Positions 36,708 through 49,582 of a stretch of 64,000 bases of DNA are shown one piece after another. The notes beneath the pieces were generated by a model. It had not been told where the DNA came from. It searched no databases and saw only the letters and a program-made list of their open reading frames with translations. A program made the translations under genes and the position numbers. Position 1 is the first letter of the stretch; each line of letters starts with the position of its first letter. Origin of the DNA: Osmia lignaria lignaria (taxonomy: Eukaryota; Arthropoda; Insecta; Hymenoptera; Megachilidae); the NCBI RefSeq assembly GCF_051020975.1, contig NW_027478165.1:3254001-3318000 (forward strand). Direction: 5' to 3'.

Positions 36708-37028
36708 AATATCTCGGAAACGAAGCGAGCTATGGCAAAATGTTAAGAGACGTTTTTTGTAGAGAATTATGTTTCCTACAATTTATGTTCTATGATATTT
36801 TTTGATCAGAAGCGTAGTTTTCGAGATATATCGAGATATTTAAAAGTTCCGAAGACGCACCAACATAGTAGAGATACAGAAACACCGTGGCCCCTTCTTT
36901 GAGATAACTCTGCACTCTTGCGAGCTGCAAATGCCACTTCCAGCTTAGCTGTGCAGAAGAAGAACAACAAGAAGAAGAAATATCTCGAAATATGTCCGTC
37001 AGGCCAGTTCCTTTGAGCTGAATCTGCA
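36708..37028. repeat. 321-bp hybrid monomer carrying the shared deletion
   Basis: The left part is N-like (CCGAAGACGCACC, CAACATAGTAGAG, the short GGCCCCTTCTTTG box). The right part has CTGCACTCTTGCGAGCTGC, otherwise seen in the Q monomer at 37673-37994. The switch lies between about 36900 and 36915. It looks like an exchange between two non-equivalent monomers. Confidence 0.7.
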
Positions 37029-38638
37029 AATATCTCGGAAACGAAACGAGCTATGGCAAAATGTTAAGAGACGTTTTTTGTAGAGAATTAAGTTTCCTAC
37101 TTTTCATGTTCTATGATATTTTTTGATCAGATGCGTAGTTCTCGAGATATATCAAGATATTTAAAAGTTCCGAAGCCGCACCAACATAATAGAGATACAG
37201 AAACACCGTGGCCCCTTTCTTTGAGATAACTCTGCACTATTGCGAGCTGTAAATGCCACTTCCAGCTTAGCTGTGCAGAAGAAGAACAACAAGAAGAAGA
37301 AATATCTCGAAATATGTCCGTCAGGCCCCTTCCCTTGAGATAAATCTGCAAATATCTCGGAAACGAAGCGAGCTATGGCAAAATGTTAAGAGACCTTTTT
37401 TGTACAGAATTATGTTTCCTACTTTTTACGTTCTATGATATTTTTTGATCAGACGCGTAGTTCTCGAGATATATCAAGATATTTAAAAGTTCCGAAGCCG
37501 CACCAACATAATAGAGATACAGAAACACCGTGGCCCCTTTCTTTGAGATATCTCTGCACTATTGCGAGCTGCAAATGCCACTTCCAGCTTAGCTGTGCAG
37601 AAGAAGAACAACAAGAAGAAGAAATATCTCGAAATATGTCCGTCAGGGCCCTGCCCTTGAGATATATCTGCAAATATCTCGGAAACGAAGCGAGCTATGG
37701 CAAAATGTTAAGAGACGTTTTTTGTAGAGAATTATGTTTCCTACAATTTATGTTCTATGATATTTTTTGATCAGAAGCGTAGTTTTCGAGATATATCGAG
37801 ATATGTAAAAGTTCCGAAGCCGCACCAACATAATAGAGATACAGAAACACGGTGGCCCCTTTCTTTGGGATAACTCTGCACTCTTGCGAGCTGCAAATGC
37901 CACTTCCAGCTTAGCTGTGCAGAAGAAGAACAACAAGAAGAAGAAATATCTCGAAATATGTCCGTCAGGCCAGTTCCTTTGAGCTGAATCTGCAAATATC
38001 TCGGAAACGAAGCGAGCTATGGCAAAATGTTAAGCGACCTTTTTTGTAGAGAATTAAGTTTCCTACTTTTTATGTTCTATGATATTTTTTGATCAGATGC
38101 GTAGTTCTCGAGATATATCAAGATATTTAAAAGTTCCGAAGCCGCACCAACATAATAGAGATACAGAAACACCGTGGCCCCTTTCTTTGAGATAACTCTG
38201 CACTATTGCGAGCTGCAAATGCCACTTCCAGCTTAGCTGTGCAGAAGAAGAACAACAAGAAGAAGAAATATCTCGAAATATGTCCGTCAGGCCCCTTCCC
38301 TTGAGATATATCTGCAAATATCTCGGAAACGAAGAGAGCTACGGCAAAATGTTAAGAGACCTTTTTTGTAGAGAATTAAGTTTCCTACTTTTCATGTTCT
38401 ATGATATTTTTTGATCAGATGCGTAGTTCTCGAGATATATCAAGATATTTAAAAGTTCCGAAGCCGCACCAACATAATAGAGATACAGAAACACCGTGGC
38501 CCCTTTCTTTGAGATAACTCTGCACTATTGCGAGCTGTAAATGCCACTTCCAGCTTAGCTGTGCAGAAGAAGAACAACAAGAAGAAGAAATATCTCGAAA
38601 TATGTCCGTCAGGCCCCTTCCCTTGAGATAAATCTGCA
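37029..38638. repeat. Four-monomer unit I-P-Q-I and start of its copy
   Basis: I (37029) and P (37351) reappear as I (38317) and P' (38639), 1,288 bp apart. Both P copies begin with the rare combination TTGTACAGAATTATG and CTACTTTTTACG and have ATCAGACGCG and GAGATATCTCTGC. The Q monomer has private TTTCTTTGGGATAAC and CACGGTGGCC changes. Confidence 0.75.
37435..37770 (+). other. Longest ATG-initiated open frame (111 codons), judged fortuitous
   Basis: A plus-strand frame opens with ATG at 37435 and runs through a whole P monomer. It exists because two usual TAA stops are lost: GAGATAACTCTG has become GAGATATCTCTG and GAGATAAATCTG has become GAGATATATCTG. Matching frames are at 38723-39058 and 42906-43241, and a 76-codon version at 41618-41848. 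The peptide has an acidic EEEQQEEE run from the triplet tract and no recognisable domain. Copies arose with the higher-order repeats, so recurrence is not independent evidence of coding. No promoter or context supports a gene. Confidence 0.75.
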
Positions 38639-41600
38639 AATATCTCGGAAACGAAGCGAGCTATGGCAAAATGTTAAGAGACCTTTTTTGTACAGAATTA
38701 TGTTTCCTACTTTTTACGTTCTATGATATTTTTTGATCAGACGCGTAGTTCTCGAGATATATCAAGATATTTAAAAGTTCCGAAGCCGCACCAACATAAT
38801 AGAGATACAGAAACACCGTGGCCCCTTTCTTTGAGATATCTCTGCACTATTGCGAGCTGCAAATGCCACTTCCAGCTTAGCTGTGCAGAAGAAGAACAAC
38901 AAGAAGAAGAAATATCTCGAAATATGTCCGTCAGGACCCTGCCCTTGAGATATATCTGCAAATATCTCGGAAACGAAGCGAGCTATGGCAAAATGTTAAG
39001 AGACGTTTTTTGTAGAGAATTATGTTTCCTACAATTTATGTTCTATGATATTTTTTGATCAGAAGCGTAGTTTTCGAGATATATCGAGATACTTAAAAGT
39101 TCCGAAGCCGCACCAACATAATAGAGATACAGAAACACCGTGGCCCCTTTCTTTGAGATAACTGTGCACTAGTGCGAGCCGCAAATGCCACTTCCAGCTT
39201 AGCTGTGCAGAAGAAGAACAACAAGAAGAAGAAATATCTCGAAATATGTCCGTCAGGCCCCTTCCCTTGAGATATATCTGCAAATATCTCGGAAACGAAG
39301 AGAGCTATGGCAAAATGTTAAGAGACCTTTTTTGTACAGAATTATGTTTCCTACTTTTTATGTTCTATGATATTTTTTGATCAGATGCGTAGTTCTCGAG
39401 ATATATCAAGATATTTAAAAGTTCCGAAACCGCACCAACATAATAGAGATACAGAAACACCATGGCCCCTTTCTTTGAGATAACTCTGCACTAGTGCGAG
39501 CCGCAAATGCCACTTCCAGCTTAGCTGTGCAGAAGAAGAACAACAAGAAGCAGAAATATCTCGAAATATGTCCGTTAGGCCCCTTCCCTTGAGATAAATC
39601 TGCAAATATCTCGGAAACGAAGCGAGCTATGGCAAAATGTTAAGAGACCTTTTTTGTAGAGAATTAAGTTTCCTACTTTTTATGTTCTATATTTTTTGAT
39701 CAGATGCGTAGTTCTCGAGATATATTAAGATATTTAAAAGTTCCGAAGCCGCACCAACATAATAGAGATACAGAAACACCGTAGCCCCTTTCTTTGAGAT
39801 AACTCTGCACTATTGCGAGCTGTAAATGCCACTTCCAGCTTAGCTGTGCAGAAGAAGAACAACAAGAAGAAGAAATATCTCGAAATATGTCCGTCAGGCC
39901 CCTGCCCTTGAGATATATCTGCAAATATCTCGGAAACGAAGCGAGCTATGGCAAAATGTTAAGAGACCTTTTTTGTAGAGAATTATGTTTCCTACAATTC
40001 ACGTTCTATGATATTTTTTGATCAGATGCGTAGTTCTCGAGATATATCCTGATATTTAAAAGTTCCGAAGCGGCACCAACATAATAGAGATACAGAAACA
40101 CCGTGGCCCCTTTCTTTGAGGTAACTCTGCACTATTGCGAGCTGCAAATGCCACTTCCAGCTTAGCTGTGCAGAAGAAGAACAACAAGAAGAAGAAATAT
40201 CTCGAAATATGTCCGTCAGGCCCCTTCCCTTGAGATAAATCTGCAAATATCTCGGAAACGAAGCGAGCTATGGCAAAATGTTAAGAGACCTTATTTGTAG
40301 AGATTTAAGTTTCCTACTTTTTATGTTCTACGATATTTTTTGATCAGATGCGTAGTTCTCGAGATATATCAAGATATTTAAAAGTTCCGAAGCCGCACCA
40401 ACATAATAGAGATACAGAAACACCGTGGCCCCTTTCTTTGAGATAACTCTGCACTATTGCGAGCTGCAAATGCCACTTCCAGCTTAGCTGTGCAGAAGAA
40501 GAACAACAAGAAGAAGAAATATCTGGAAATATGTCCGTCAGGCCCCTTCCCTTGAGATAAATCTGCAAATATCTCGGAAACGAAGCGAGCTACGGCAAAA
40601 TGTTAAGAGACCTTTTTTGTAGAAAATTAGGATTACCACTTTTTATGTTCTATGATATTTTTTGAACAGATGCGTAGTTCTCGAGATATATCAAGATATT
40701 TAAAAGTTCCGAAGCCGCACCAACATAATAGAGATACAGAAACACCGTGGCCCCTTTCTTTGAGATAACTCTGCACTATTGCGACCTGCAAATGCCACTT
40801 CCAGCTTAGCTGTGCAGAAGAGGAACAACAAGAAGAAGAAATATCTCGGAATATGTCCGTCAGGCCCCTTCCCTTGAGCTAAATCTGCAAATATCTCGGA
40901 AACGATGCCAGCTATGGGAAAATGTTAAGAGACCTTTTTTGTAGAGAATTAAGTTTCCTACTTTTTATGTTCTATGATATTTTTTGATCAGATGCGTAGT
41001 TCTCGAGATATATCAAGATATTTAAAAGCTCCGAAGCTGCACCAACATAATAGAGGTACAGAAACACCGTGGCCCCTTTCTTTGAGATAACTCTGCACTA
41101 TTGCGAGCTGCAAATGCCACTTCCAGCTTAGCTGTGCAGAAGAAGAACAACAAGAATAAGAAATATTTCGAAATATGTCCGTCAGGCCCCTTCCCTTGAG
41201 ATAAATCTGCAAATATCTCGGAAACGAAGCGGGCTATGGCAAAATGTTAAGAGAGCATTTTTGTAGAGAATTAAGTTTCCTACTTTTTATGTTCTATGTT
41301 ATTTTTTGATCAGATGCGTAGTTCTCGAGATATATCCTGATATTTAAAAGTTCCGAAGCGGCATCAACATAATAGAGATACAGAAACACCGTGGCCCCTT
41401 TCTTTGAGGTAACTCTGCACTATTGCGAGCTGCAAATGCCACTTCCAGCTTAGCTGTGCAGAAGAAGAACAACAAGAAGAAGGAATATCTCGAAATATGT
41501 CCGTCAGGCCCCTTCCCTTGAGATAAATCTGCAAATATCTCGGAAACCAAGCGAGCTATGGCAAAATGTTTAGAGACCTTTTTTGTAGAGAATTAAGTTT

Positions 41601-42821
41601 CCTACTTTTCATGTTCTATGATATTTTTTGATCAGATGCGTAGTTCTCGAGATATATCAAGATATTTAAAAGTTCCGAAGCCGCACCAACATAATAGAGA
41701 TACAGAAACACCGTGGCCCCTTTCTTTGAGATATCTCTGCACTATTGCGAGCTGCAAATGCCACTTCCAGCTTAGCTGTGCAGAAGAAGAACAACAAGAA
41801 GAAGAAATATCTCGAAATATGTCCGTCAGGCCAGTTCCTTTGAGTTGAATCTGCAAATATCTCGGAAACGAAGCGAGCTATGACAAAATGTTAAGAGACC
41901 TTTTTTGTAGAGAATTATGTTTCCTACAATTTATGTTCTATGATATTTTTTGATCAGAAGCGTAGTTTTCGAGATATATCGAGATATTTAAAAGTTCCGA
42001 AGCCGCACCAACATAATAGAGATACAGAAACACCGTGGCCCCTTTCTTTGAGATAACTCTGCACTAGTGCGAGCCGCAAATGCCACTTCCAGCTTAGCTG
42101 TGGAGAAGAAGAACAACAAGAAGAAGAAATATCTCGAAATATGTCCGTCAGGCCCCTGCCCTTGAGATATATCTGCAAATATCTCGGAAACGAAGCGAGC
42201 TATGGCAAAATGTTAAGAGACGTTTTCTGTAGAGAATTATGTTTCCAACAATTTACGTTCTATGATATTTTTTGATCAGATGCGTAGTTCTCGAGATATA
42301 TCAAGATATTTAAAAGTTCCGAAGCGGCACCAACATAATAGAGATACAGAAACACCGTGGCCCCTTTCTTTGAGGTAACTCTGCACTATTGCGAGCTGCA
42401 AATGCCACTTCCAGCTTAGCTGTGCAGAAGAAGAACAACAAGAAGAAAAAATATCTCGAAATATGTCCGTCAGGCCCCTTCCCTTGAGATAAATCTGCAA
42501 ATATCTCGGAAACGAAGAGAGCTATGGCAAAATGTTGAGAGACCTTTTTTGTAGAGAATTAAGTTTCCTACTTTTCATGTTCTATGATATTTTTTGATCA
42601 GATGCGTAGTTCTCGAGATATATCAAGATATTTAAAAGTTCCGAAGCCGCACCAACATAATAGAGATACAGAAACACCGTGGCCCCTTTCTTTGAGATAA
42701 CTCTGCACTATTGCGAGCTGCAAATGCCACTTCCAGCTTAGCTGTGCAGAAGAAGAACAACAAGAAGAAGAAATATCTCGAAATATGTCCGTCAGGCCCC
42801 TTCCCTTGAGATATATCTGCA
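38639..42821. repeat. 13-monomer higher-order unit, copy 1 (4,183 bp)
   Basis: Order: P', R, S, T, U, V, X2, W, a U-like monomer, two A/J-like monomers, U', I. Markers are GAAGCAGAAAT and ACCATGGCC for S, ATATATTAAGAT and CCGTAGCCCC for T, TATCCTGATATTT and GAGGTAACTC for U, ATCTGGAAATATG for V, TTGAACAGATG and TTGAGCTAAATC for X2, and AAAAGCTCCGAAGCTGC for W. It is three bases short of 13 x 322 because of the deletion in T. The copy starts at 42822. Confidence 0.85.
39605..39923. repeat. 319-bp T monomer with a three-base deletion
   Basis: TTCTATGATATTTTTTG has become TTCTATATTTTTTG (near 39687-39698), losing three bases. The corresponding T monomers starting at 43788, 45720 and 49905 are full length, so the deletion happened after the higher-order units were copied. 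Confidence 0.9.
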
Positions 42822-45397
42822 AATACCTCGGAAACGAAGAGAGCTACGGCAAAATGTTAAGAGACCTTTTTTGTAGAGAATTAAGTTTCCTACTTTTCAT
42901 GTTCTATGATATTTTTTGATCAGATGCGTAGTTCTCGAGATATATCAAGATATTTAAAAGTTCCGAAGCCGCACCAACATAATAGAGATACAGAAACACC
43001 GTGGCCCCTTTCTTTGAGATATCTCTGCACTATTGCGAGCTGCAAATGCCACTTCCAGCTTAGCTGTGCAGAAGAAGAACAACAAGAAGAAGAAATATCT
43101 CGAAATATGTCCGTCAGGACCCTGCCCTTGAGATATATCTGCAAATATCTCGGAAACGAAGCGAGCTATGGCAAAATGTTAAGAGACGTTTTTTGTAGAG
43201 AATTATGTTTCCTACAATTTATGTTCTATGATATTTTTTGATCAGAAGCGTAGTTTTCGAGATATATCGAGATACTTAAAAGTTCCGAAGCCGCACCAAC
43301 ATAATAGAGATACAGAAACACCGTGGCCCCTTTCTTTGAGATAACTGTGCACTAGTGCGAGCCGCAAATGCCACTTCCAGCTTAGCTGTGCAGAAGAAGA
43401 ACAACAAGAAGAAGAAATATCTCGAAATATGTCCGTCAGGCCCCTTCCCTTGAGATAAATCTGCAAATATCTCGGAAACGAAGCGAGTTATGGCAAAATG
43501 TTAAGAGACCTTTTTTGTACAGAATTATGTTTCCTACTTTTTATGTTCTATGATATTTTTTGATCAGATGCGTAGTTCTCGAGATATATCAAGATATTTA
43601 AAAGTTCCGAAACCGCACCAACATAATAGAGATACAGAAACACCATGGCCCCTTTCTTTGAGATAACTCTGCACTAGTGCGAGCCGCAAATGCCACTTCC
43701 AGCTTAGCTGTGCAGAAGAAGAACAACAAGAAGCAGAAATATCTCGAAATATGTCCGTTAGGCCCCTTCCCTTGAGATAAATCTGCAAATATCTCGGAAA
43801 CGAAGCGAGCTATGGCAAAATGTTAAGAGACCTTTTTTGTAGAGAATTAAGTTTCCTACTTTTTATATTCTATGATATTTTTTGATCAGATGCGTAGTTC
43901 TCGAGATATATTAAGATATTTAAAAGTTCCGAAGCCGCACCAACATAATAGAGATACAGAAACACCGTAGCCCCTTTCTTTGAGATAACTCTGCACTATT
44001 GCGAGCTGTAAATGCCACTTCCAGCTTAGCTGTGCAGAAGAAGAACAACAAGAAGAAGAAATATCTCGAAATATGTCCGTCAGGCCCCTGCCCTTGAGAT
44101 ATATCTGCAAATATCTCGGAAACGAAGCGAGCTATGGCAAAATGTTAAGAGACCTTTTTTGTAGAGAATTATGTTTCCTACAATTTACGTTCTATGATAT
44201 TTTTTGATCAGATGCGTAGTTCTCGAGATATATCCTGATATTTAAAAGTTCCGAAGCGGCACCAACATAATAGAGATACAGAAACACCGTCGCCCCTTTC
44301 TTTGAGGTAACTCTGCACTATTGCGAGCTGCAAATGCCACTTCCAGCTTAGCTGTGCAGAAGAAGAACAACAAGAAGAAGAAATATCTCGAAATATGTCC
44401 GTCAGGCCCCTTCCCTTGAGATAAATCTGCAAATATCTCGGAAACGAAGCGAGCTATGGCAAAATGTTAAGAGACCTTATTTGTAGAGATTTAAGTTTCC
44501 TACTTTTTATGTTCTACGATATTTTTTGATCAGATGCGTAGTTCTCGAGATATATCAAGATATTTAAAAGTTCCGAAGCCGCACCAACATAATAGAGATA
44601 CAGAAACACCGTGGCCCCTTTCTTTGAGATAACTCTGCACTATTGCGAGCTGCAAATGCCACTTCCAGCTTAGCTGTGCAGAAGAAGAACAACAAGAAGA
44701 AGAAATATCTGGAAATATGTCCGTCAGGCCCCTTCCCTTGAGATAAATCTGCAAATATCTCGGAAACGAAGCGAGCTACGGCAAAATGTTAAGAGACCTT
44801 TTTTGTAGAAAATTAGGATTCCCACTTTTTATGTTCTATGATATTTTTTGAACAGATGCGTAGTTCTCGAGATATATCAAGATATTTAAAAGTTCCGAAG
44901 CCGCACCAACATAATAGAGATACAGAAACACCGTGGCCCCTTTCTTTGAGATAACTCTGCACTATTGCGACCTGCAAATGCCACTTCCACCTTAGCTGTG
45001 CAGAAGAAGAACAACAAGAAGAAGAAATATCTCGGAATATGTCCGTCAGGCCCCTTCCCTTGAGCTAAATCTGCAAATATCTCGGAAACGATGCCAGCTA
45101 TGGGAAAATGTTAAGAGACCTTTTTTGTAGAGAATTAAGTTTCCTACTTTTTATCTTCTATGATATTTTTTGATCAGATGCGTAGTTCTCGAGATATATC
45201 AAGATATTTAAAAGCTCCGAAGCTGCACCAACATAATAGAGATACAGAAACACCGTGGCCACTTTCTTTGAGGTAACTCTGCACTATTGCGAGCTGCAAA
45301 TGCCACTTCCAGCTTAGCTGTGCAGAAGAAGAACAACAAGAAGAAGAAATATCTCGAAATATGTCCGTCAGGCCCCTTCCCTTGAGATAAATCTGCA
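42822..45397. repeat. 13-monomer unit, partial copy 2 (first eight monomers)
   Basis: P'', R, S, T, U, V, X2, W' in the same order as copy 1, including the GAGATACTTAAAAG change in R (39088 and 43271). W' differs by TGGCCACTTTC, GAGGTAACTC and TTTTTATCTTC. After W' the order jumps back to S, so the copy is cut short by a six-monomer expansion. Confidence 0.8.
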
Positions 45398-47329
45398 AAT
45401 ATCTCGGAAACGAAGCGAGCTATGGCAAAATGTTAAGAGACCTTTTTTGTACAGAATTATGTTTCCTACTTTTTATGTTCTATGATATTTTTTGATCAGA
45501 TGCGTAGTTCTCGAGATATATCAAGATATTTAAAAGTTCCGAAACCGCACCAACATAATAGAGATACAGAAACACCATGGCCCCTTTCTTTGAGATAACT
45601 CTGCACTAGTGCGAGCCGCAAATGCCACTTCCAGCTTAGCTGTGCAGAAGAAGAACAACAAGAAGCAGAAATATCTCGAAATATGTCCGTTAGGCCCCTT
45701 CCCTTGAGATAAATCTGCAAATATCTCGGAAACGAAGCGAGCTATGGCAAAATGTTAAGAGACCTTTTTTGTAGAGAATTAAGTTTCCTACTTTTTATGT
45801 TCTATGATATTTTTTGATCAGATGCGTAGTTCTCGAGATATATTAAGATATTTAAAAGTTCCGAAGCCGCACCAACATAATAGAGATACAGAAACACCGT
45901 AGCCCCTTTCTTTGAGATAACTCTGCACTATTGCGAGCTGTAAATGCCACTTCCAGCTTAGCTGTGCAGAAGAAGAACAACAAGAAGAAGAAATATCTCG
46001 AAATATGTCCGTCAGGCCCCTGCCCTTGAGATATATCTGCAAATATCTCGGAAACGAAGCGAGCTATGGCAAAATGTTAAGAGACCTTTTTTGTAGAGAA
46101 TTATGTTTCCTACAATTTACGTTCTATGATATTTTTTGATCAGATGCGTAGTTCTCGAGATATATCCTGATATTTAAAAGTTCCGAAGCGGCACCAACAT
46201 AATAGAGATACAGAAACACCGTGGCCCCTTTCTTTGAGGTAACTCTGCACTATTGCGAGCTGCAAATGCCACTTCCAGCTTAGCTGTGCAGAAGAAGAAC
46301 AACAAGAAGAAGAAATATCTCGAAATATGTCCGTCAGGCCCCTTCCCTTGAGATAAATCTGCAAATATCTCGGAAACGAAGCGAGCTATGGCAAAATGTT
46401 AAGAGACCTTATTTGTAGAGATTTAAGTTTCCTACTTTTTATGTTCTACGATATTTTTTGATCAGATGCGTAGTTCTCGAGATATATCAAGATATTTAAA
46501 AGTTCCGAAGCCGCACCAACATAATAGAGATACAGAAACACCGTGGCCCCTTTCTTTGAGATAACTCTGCACTATTGCGAGCTGCAAATGCCACTTCCAG
46601 CTTAGCTGTGCAGAAGAAGAACAACAAGAAGAAGAAATATCTGGAAATATGTCCGTCAGGCCCCTTCCCTTGAGATAAATCTGCAAATATCTCGGAAACG
46701 AAGCGAGCTACGGCAAAATGTTAAGAGACCTTTTTTGTTGAAAATTAGGATTCCCACTTTTTATGTTCTATGATATTTTTTGAACAGATGCGTAGTTCTC
46801 GAGATATATCAAGATATTTAAAAGTTCCGAAGCCGCACCAACATAATAGAGATACAGAAACACCGTGGCCCCTTTCTTTGAGATAACTCTGCACTATTGC
46901 GACCTGCAAATGCCACTTCCAGCTTAGCTGTGCAGAAGAGGAACAACAAGAAGAAGAAATATCTCGGAATATGTCCGTCAGGCCCCTTCCCTTGAGCTAA
47001 ATCTGCAAATATCTCGGAAACGATGCCAGCTATGGGAAAATGTTAAGAGACCTTTTTTGTAGAGAATTAAGTTTCCTACTTTCTATGTTCTATGATATTT
47101 TTTGATCAGATGCGTAGTTCTCGAGATATATCAAGATATTTAAAAGTTCCGAAGCCGCACCAACATAATAGAGATACAGAAACACCGTGGCCCCTTTCTT
47201 TGAGATAACTCTGCACTATTGCGAGCTGCAAATGCCACTTCCAGCTTAGCTGTGCAGAAGAAGAACAACAAGAAGAAGAAATATCTGGAAATATGTCCGT
47301 CAGGCCCCTTCCCTTGAGATAAATCTGCA
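45398..47329. repeat. Six-monomer unit S-T-U-V-X2-(W/V)
   Basis: Third appearance of the S-T-U-V-X2-W order (earlier at 39283-41211 and 43466-45397). The sixth monomer (47008-47329) begins like W with GATGCCAGCTATGGGAAAATG but continues as V with CCGAAGCCGCACC and ATCTGGAAATATG, so it is a W/V hybrid. Confidence 0.8.
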
Positions 47330-47651
47330 AATATCTCGGAAACGAAGCGAGCTACGGCAAAATGTTAAGAGACCTTTTTTGTAGAAAATTAGGATTCCCA
47401 CTTTTTATGTTCTATGATATTTTTTGAACAGATGCGTAGTTCTCGAGATATATCAAGATATTTAAAAGTTCCGAAGCCGCACCAACATAATAGAGATACA
47501 GAAACACCGTGGCCCATTTCTTTGAGATAACTGTGCACTAGTGCGAGCCGCAAATGCCACTTCCAGCTTAGCTGTGCAGAAGAAGAACAACAAGAAGAAG
47601 AAATATCTCGAAATATGTCCGTCAGGCCCCTTCCCTTGAGATAAATCTGCA
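47330..47651. repeat. Chimeric X2/R monomer
   Basis: The left side has the X2 markers TAGAAAATTAGGATTCC and TTGAACAGATG. The right side has ACTGTGCACTAGTGCGAGCC as in R, and is followed by S, as R is elsewhere. The switch falls between about 47470 and 47532. Loss of the TGATCA stop extends the minus-strand frame to 87 codons (47389-47652), by chance. A direct reading is an unequal exchange between an X2 and an R monomer. Confidence 0.8.
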
Positions 47652-49582
47652 AATATCTCGGAAACGAAGCGAGCTATGGCAAAATGTTAAGAGACCTTTT
47701 TTGTACAGAATTATGTTTCCTACTTTTTATGTTCTATGATATTTTTTGATCAGATGCGTAGTTCTCGAGATATATCAAGATATTTAAAAGTTCCGAAACC
47801 GCACCAACATAATAGAGATACAGAAACACCATGGCCCCTTTCTTTGAGATAACTCTGCACTAGTGCGAACGCAAATGCCACTTCCAGCTTAGCTGTGCAG
47901 AAGAAGAACAACAAGAAGCAGAAATATCTCGAAATATGTCCGTTAGGCCCCTTCCCTTGAGATAAATCTGCAAATATCTCGGAAACGAAGCGAGCTATGG
48001 CAAAATGTTAAGAGACCTTTTTTGTAGAGAATTATGTTTCCTACAATTTACGTTCTATGATATTTTTTGATCAGATGCGTAGTTCTCGAGATATATCCTG
48101 ATATTTAAAAGTTCCGAAGCGGCACCAACATAATAGAGATACAGAAACACCGTGGCCCCTTTCTTTGAGGTAACTCTGCACTATTGCGAGCTGCAAATGC
48201 CACTTCCAGCTTAGCTGTGCAGAAGAAGAACAACAAGAAGAAGAAATATCTCGAAATATGTCCGTCAGGCCCCTTCCCTTGAGATAAATCTGCAAATATC
48301 TCGGAAACGAAGCGAGCTATGGCAAAATGTTAAGAGACCTTATTTGTAGAGATTTAAGTTTCCTACTTTTTATGTTCTACGATATTTTTTGATCAGATGC
48401 GTAGTTCTCGAGATATATCAAGATATTTAAAAGTTCCGAAGCCGCACCAACATAATAGAGATACAGAAACACCGTGGCCCCTTTCTTTGAGATAACTCTG
48501 CACTATTGCGAGCTGCAAATGCCACTTCCAGCTTAGCTGTGCAGAAGAAGAACAACAAGAAGAAGAAATATCTGGAAATATGTCCGTCAGGCCCCTTCCC
48601 TTGAGATAAATCTGCAAATATCTCGGAAACGAAGCGAGCTACGGCAAAATGTTAAGAGACCTTTTTTGTAGAAAATTAGGATTCCCACTTTTTATGTTCT
48701 ATGATATTTTTTGAACAGATGCGTAGTTCTCGAGATATATCAAGATATTTAAAAGTTCCGAAGCCGCACCAACATAATAGAGATACAGAAACACCGTGGC
48801 CCCTTTCTTTGAGATAACTCTGCACTATTGCGACCTGCAAATGCCACTTCCAGCATAGCTGTGCAGAAGAGGAACAACAAGAAGAAGAAATATCTCGGAA
48901 TATGTCCGTCAGGCCCCTTCCCTTGAGCTAAATCTGCAAATATCTCGGAAACGATGCCAACTATGGGAAAATGTTAAGAGACCTTTTTTGTAGAGAATTA
49001 AGTTTCCTACTTTTTATGTTCTATGATATTTTTTGATCAGATGCGTAGTTCTCGAGATATATCAAGATATTTAAAAGCTCCGAAGCTGCACCAACATAAT
49101 AGAGGTACAGAAACACCGTGGCCCCTTTCTTTGAGATAACTCTGCACTATTGCGAGCTGCAAATGCCACTTCCAGCTTAGCTGTGCAGAAGAAGAACAAC
49201 AAGAATAAGAAATATTTCGAAATATGTCCGTCAGGCCCCTTCCCTTGAGATAAATCTGCAAATATCTCGGAAACGAAGCGGGCTATGGCAAAATGTTAAG
49301 AGACCATTTTTGTAGAGAATTAAGTTTCCTACTTTTTATGTTCTGTGTTATTTTTTGATCAGATGCGTAGTTCTCGAGATATATCCTGATATTTAAAAGT
49401 TCCGAAGCGGCACCAACATAATAGAGATACAGAAACACCGTGGCCCCTTTCTTTGAGGTAACTCTGCACTATTGCGAGCTGCAAATGCCACTTCCAGCTT
49501 AGCTGTGCAGAAGAAGAACAACAAGAAGAAGAAATATCTCGAAATATGTCCGTCAGGCCCCTTCCCTTGAGATAAATCTGCA
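47652..49582. repeat. Reduced six-mer S*-U-V-X2-W followed by U
   Basis: The T monomer is missing between S and U. S* (47652-47972) is 321 bp because GTGCGAGCCGC has become GTGCGAACGC with one base lost and a change beside it (near 47866-47872). The terminal W-U pair repeats the W-U pair at 40890-41533, with TTATTTTTTGATC in place of ATATTTTTTGATC. Confidence 0.8.

Larger units (their letters stand above)
34133..37028. repeat. Start of domain II: N-rich block with two short monomers
   Basis: Nine monomers: N, N', I, I', N'', O, N, N and an N/Q hybrid. The CCGAAGACGCACC marker is frequent. Private features include CAACATAGTAGAG in three monomers (near 34610, 36541 and 36863). From here rightward the A/B/E/F/G types of domain I mostly disappear, so this is a boundary between homogenisation domains. 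Confidence 0.7.
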
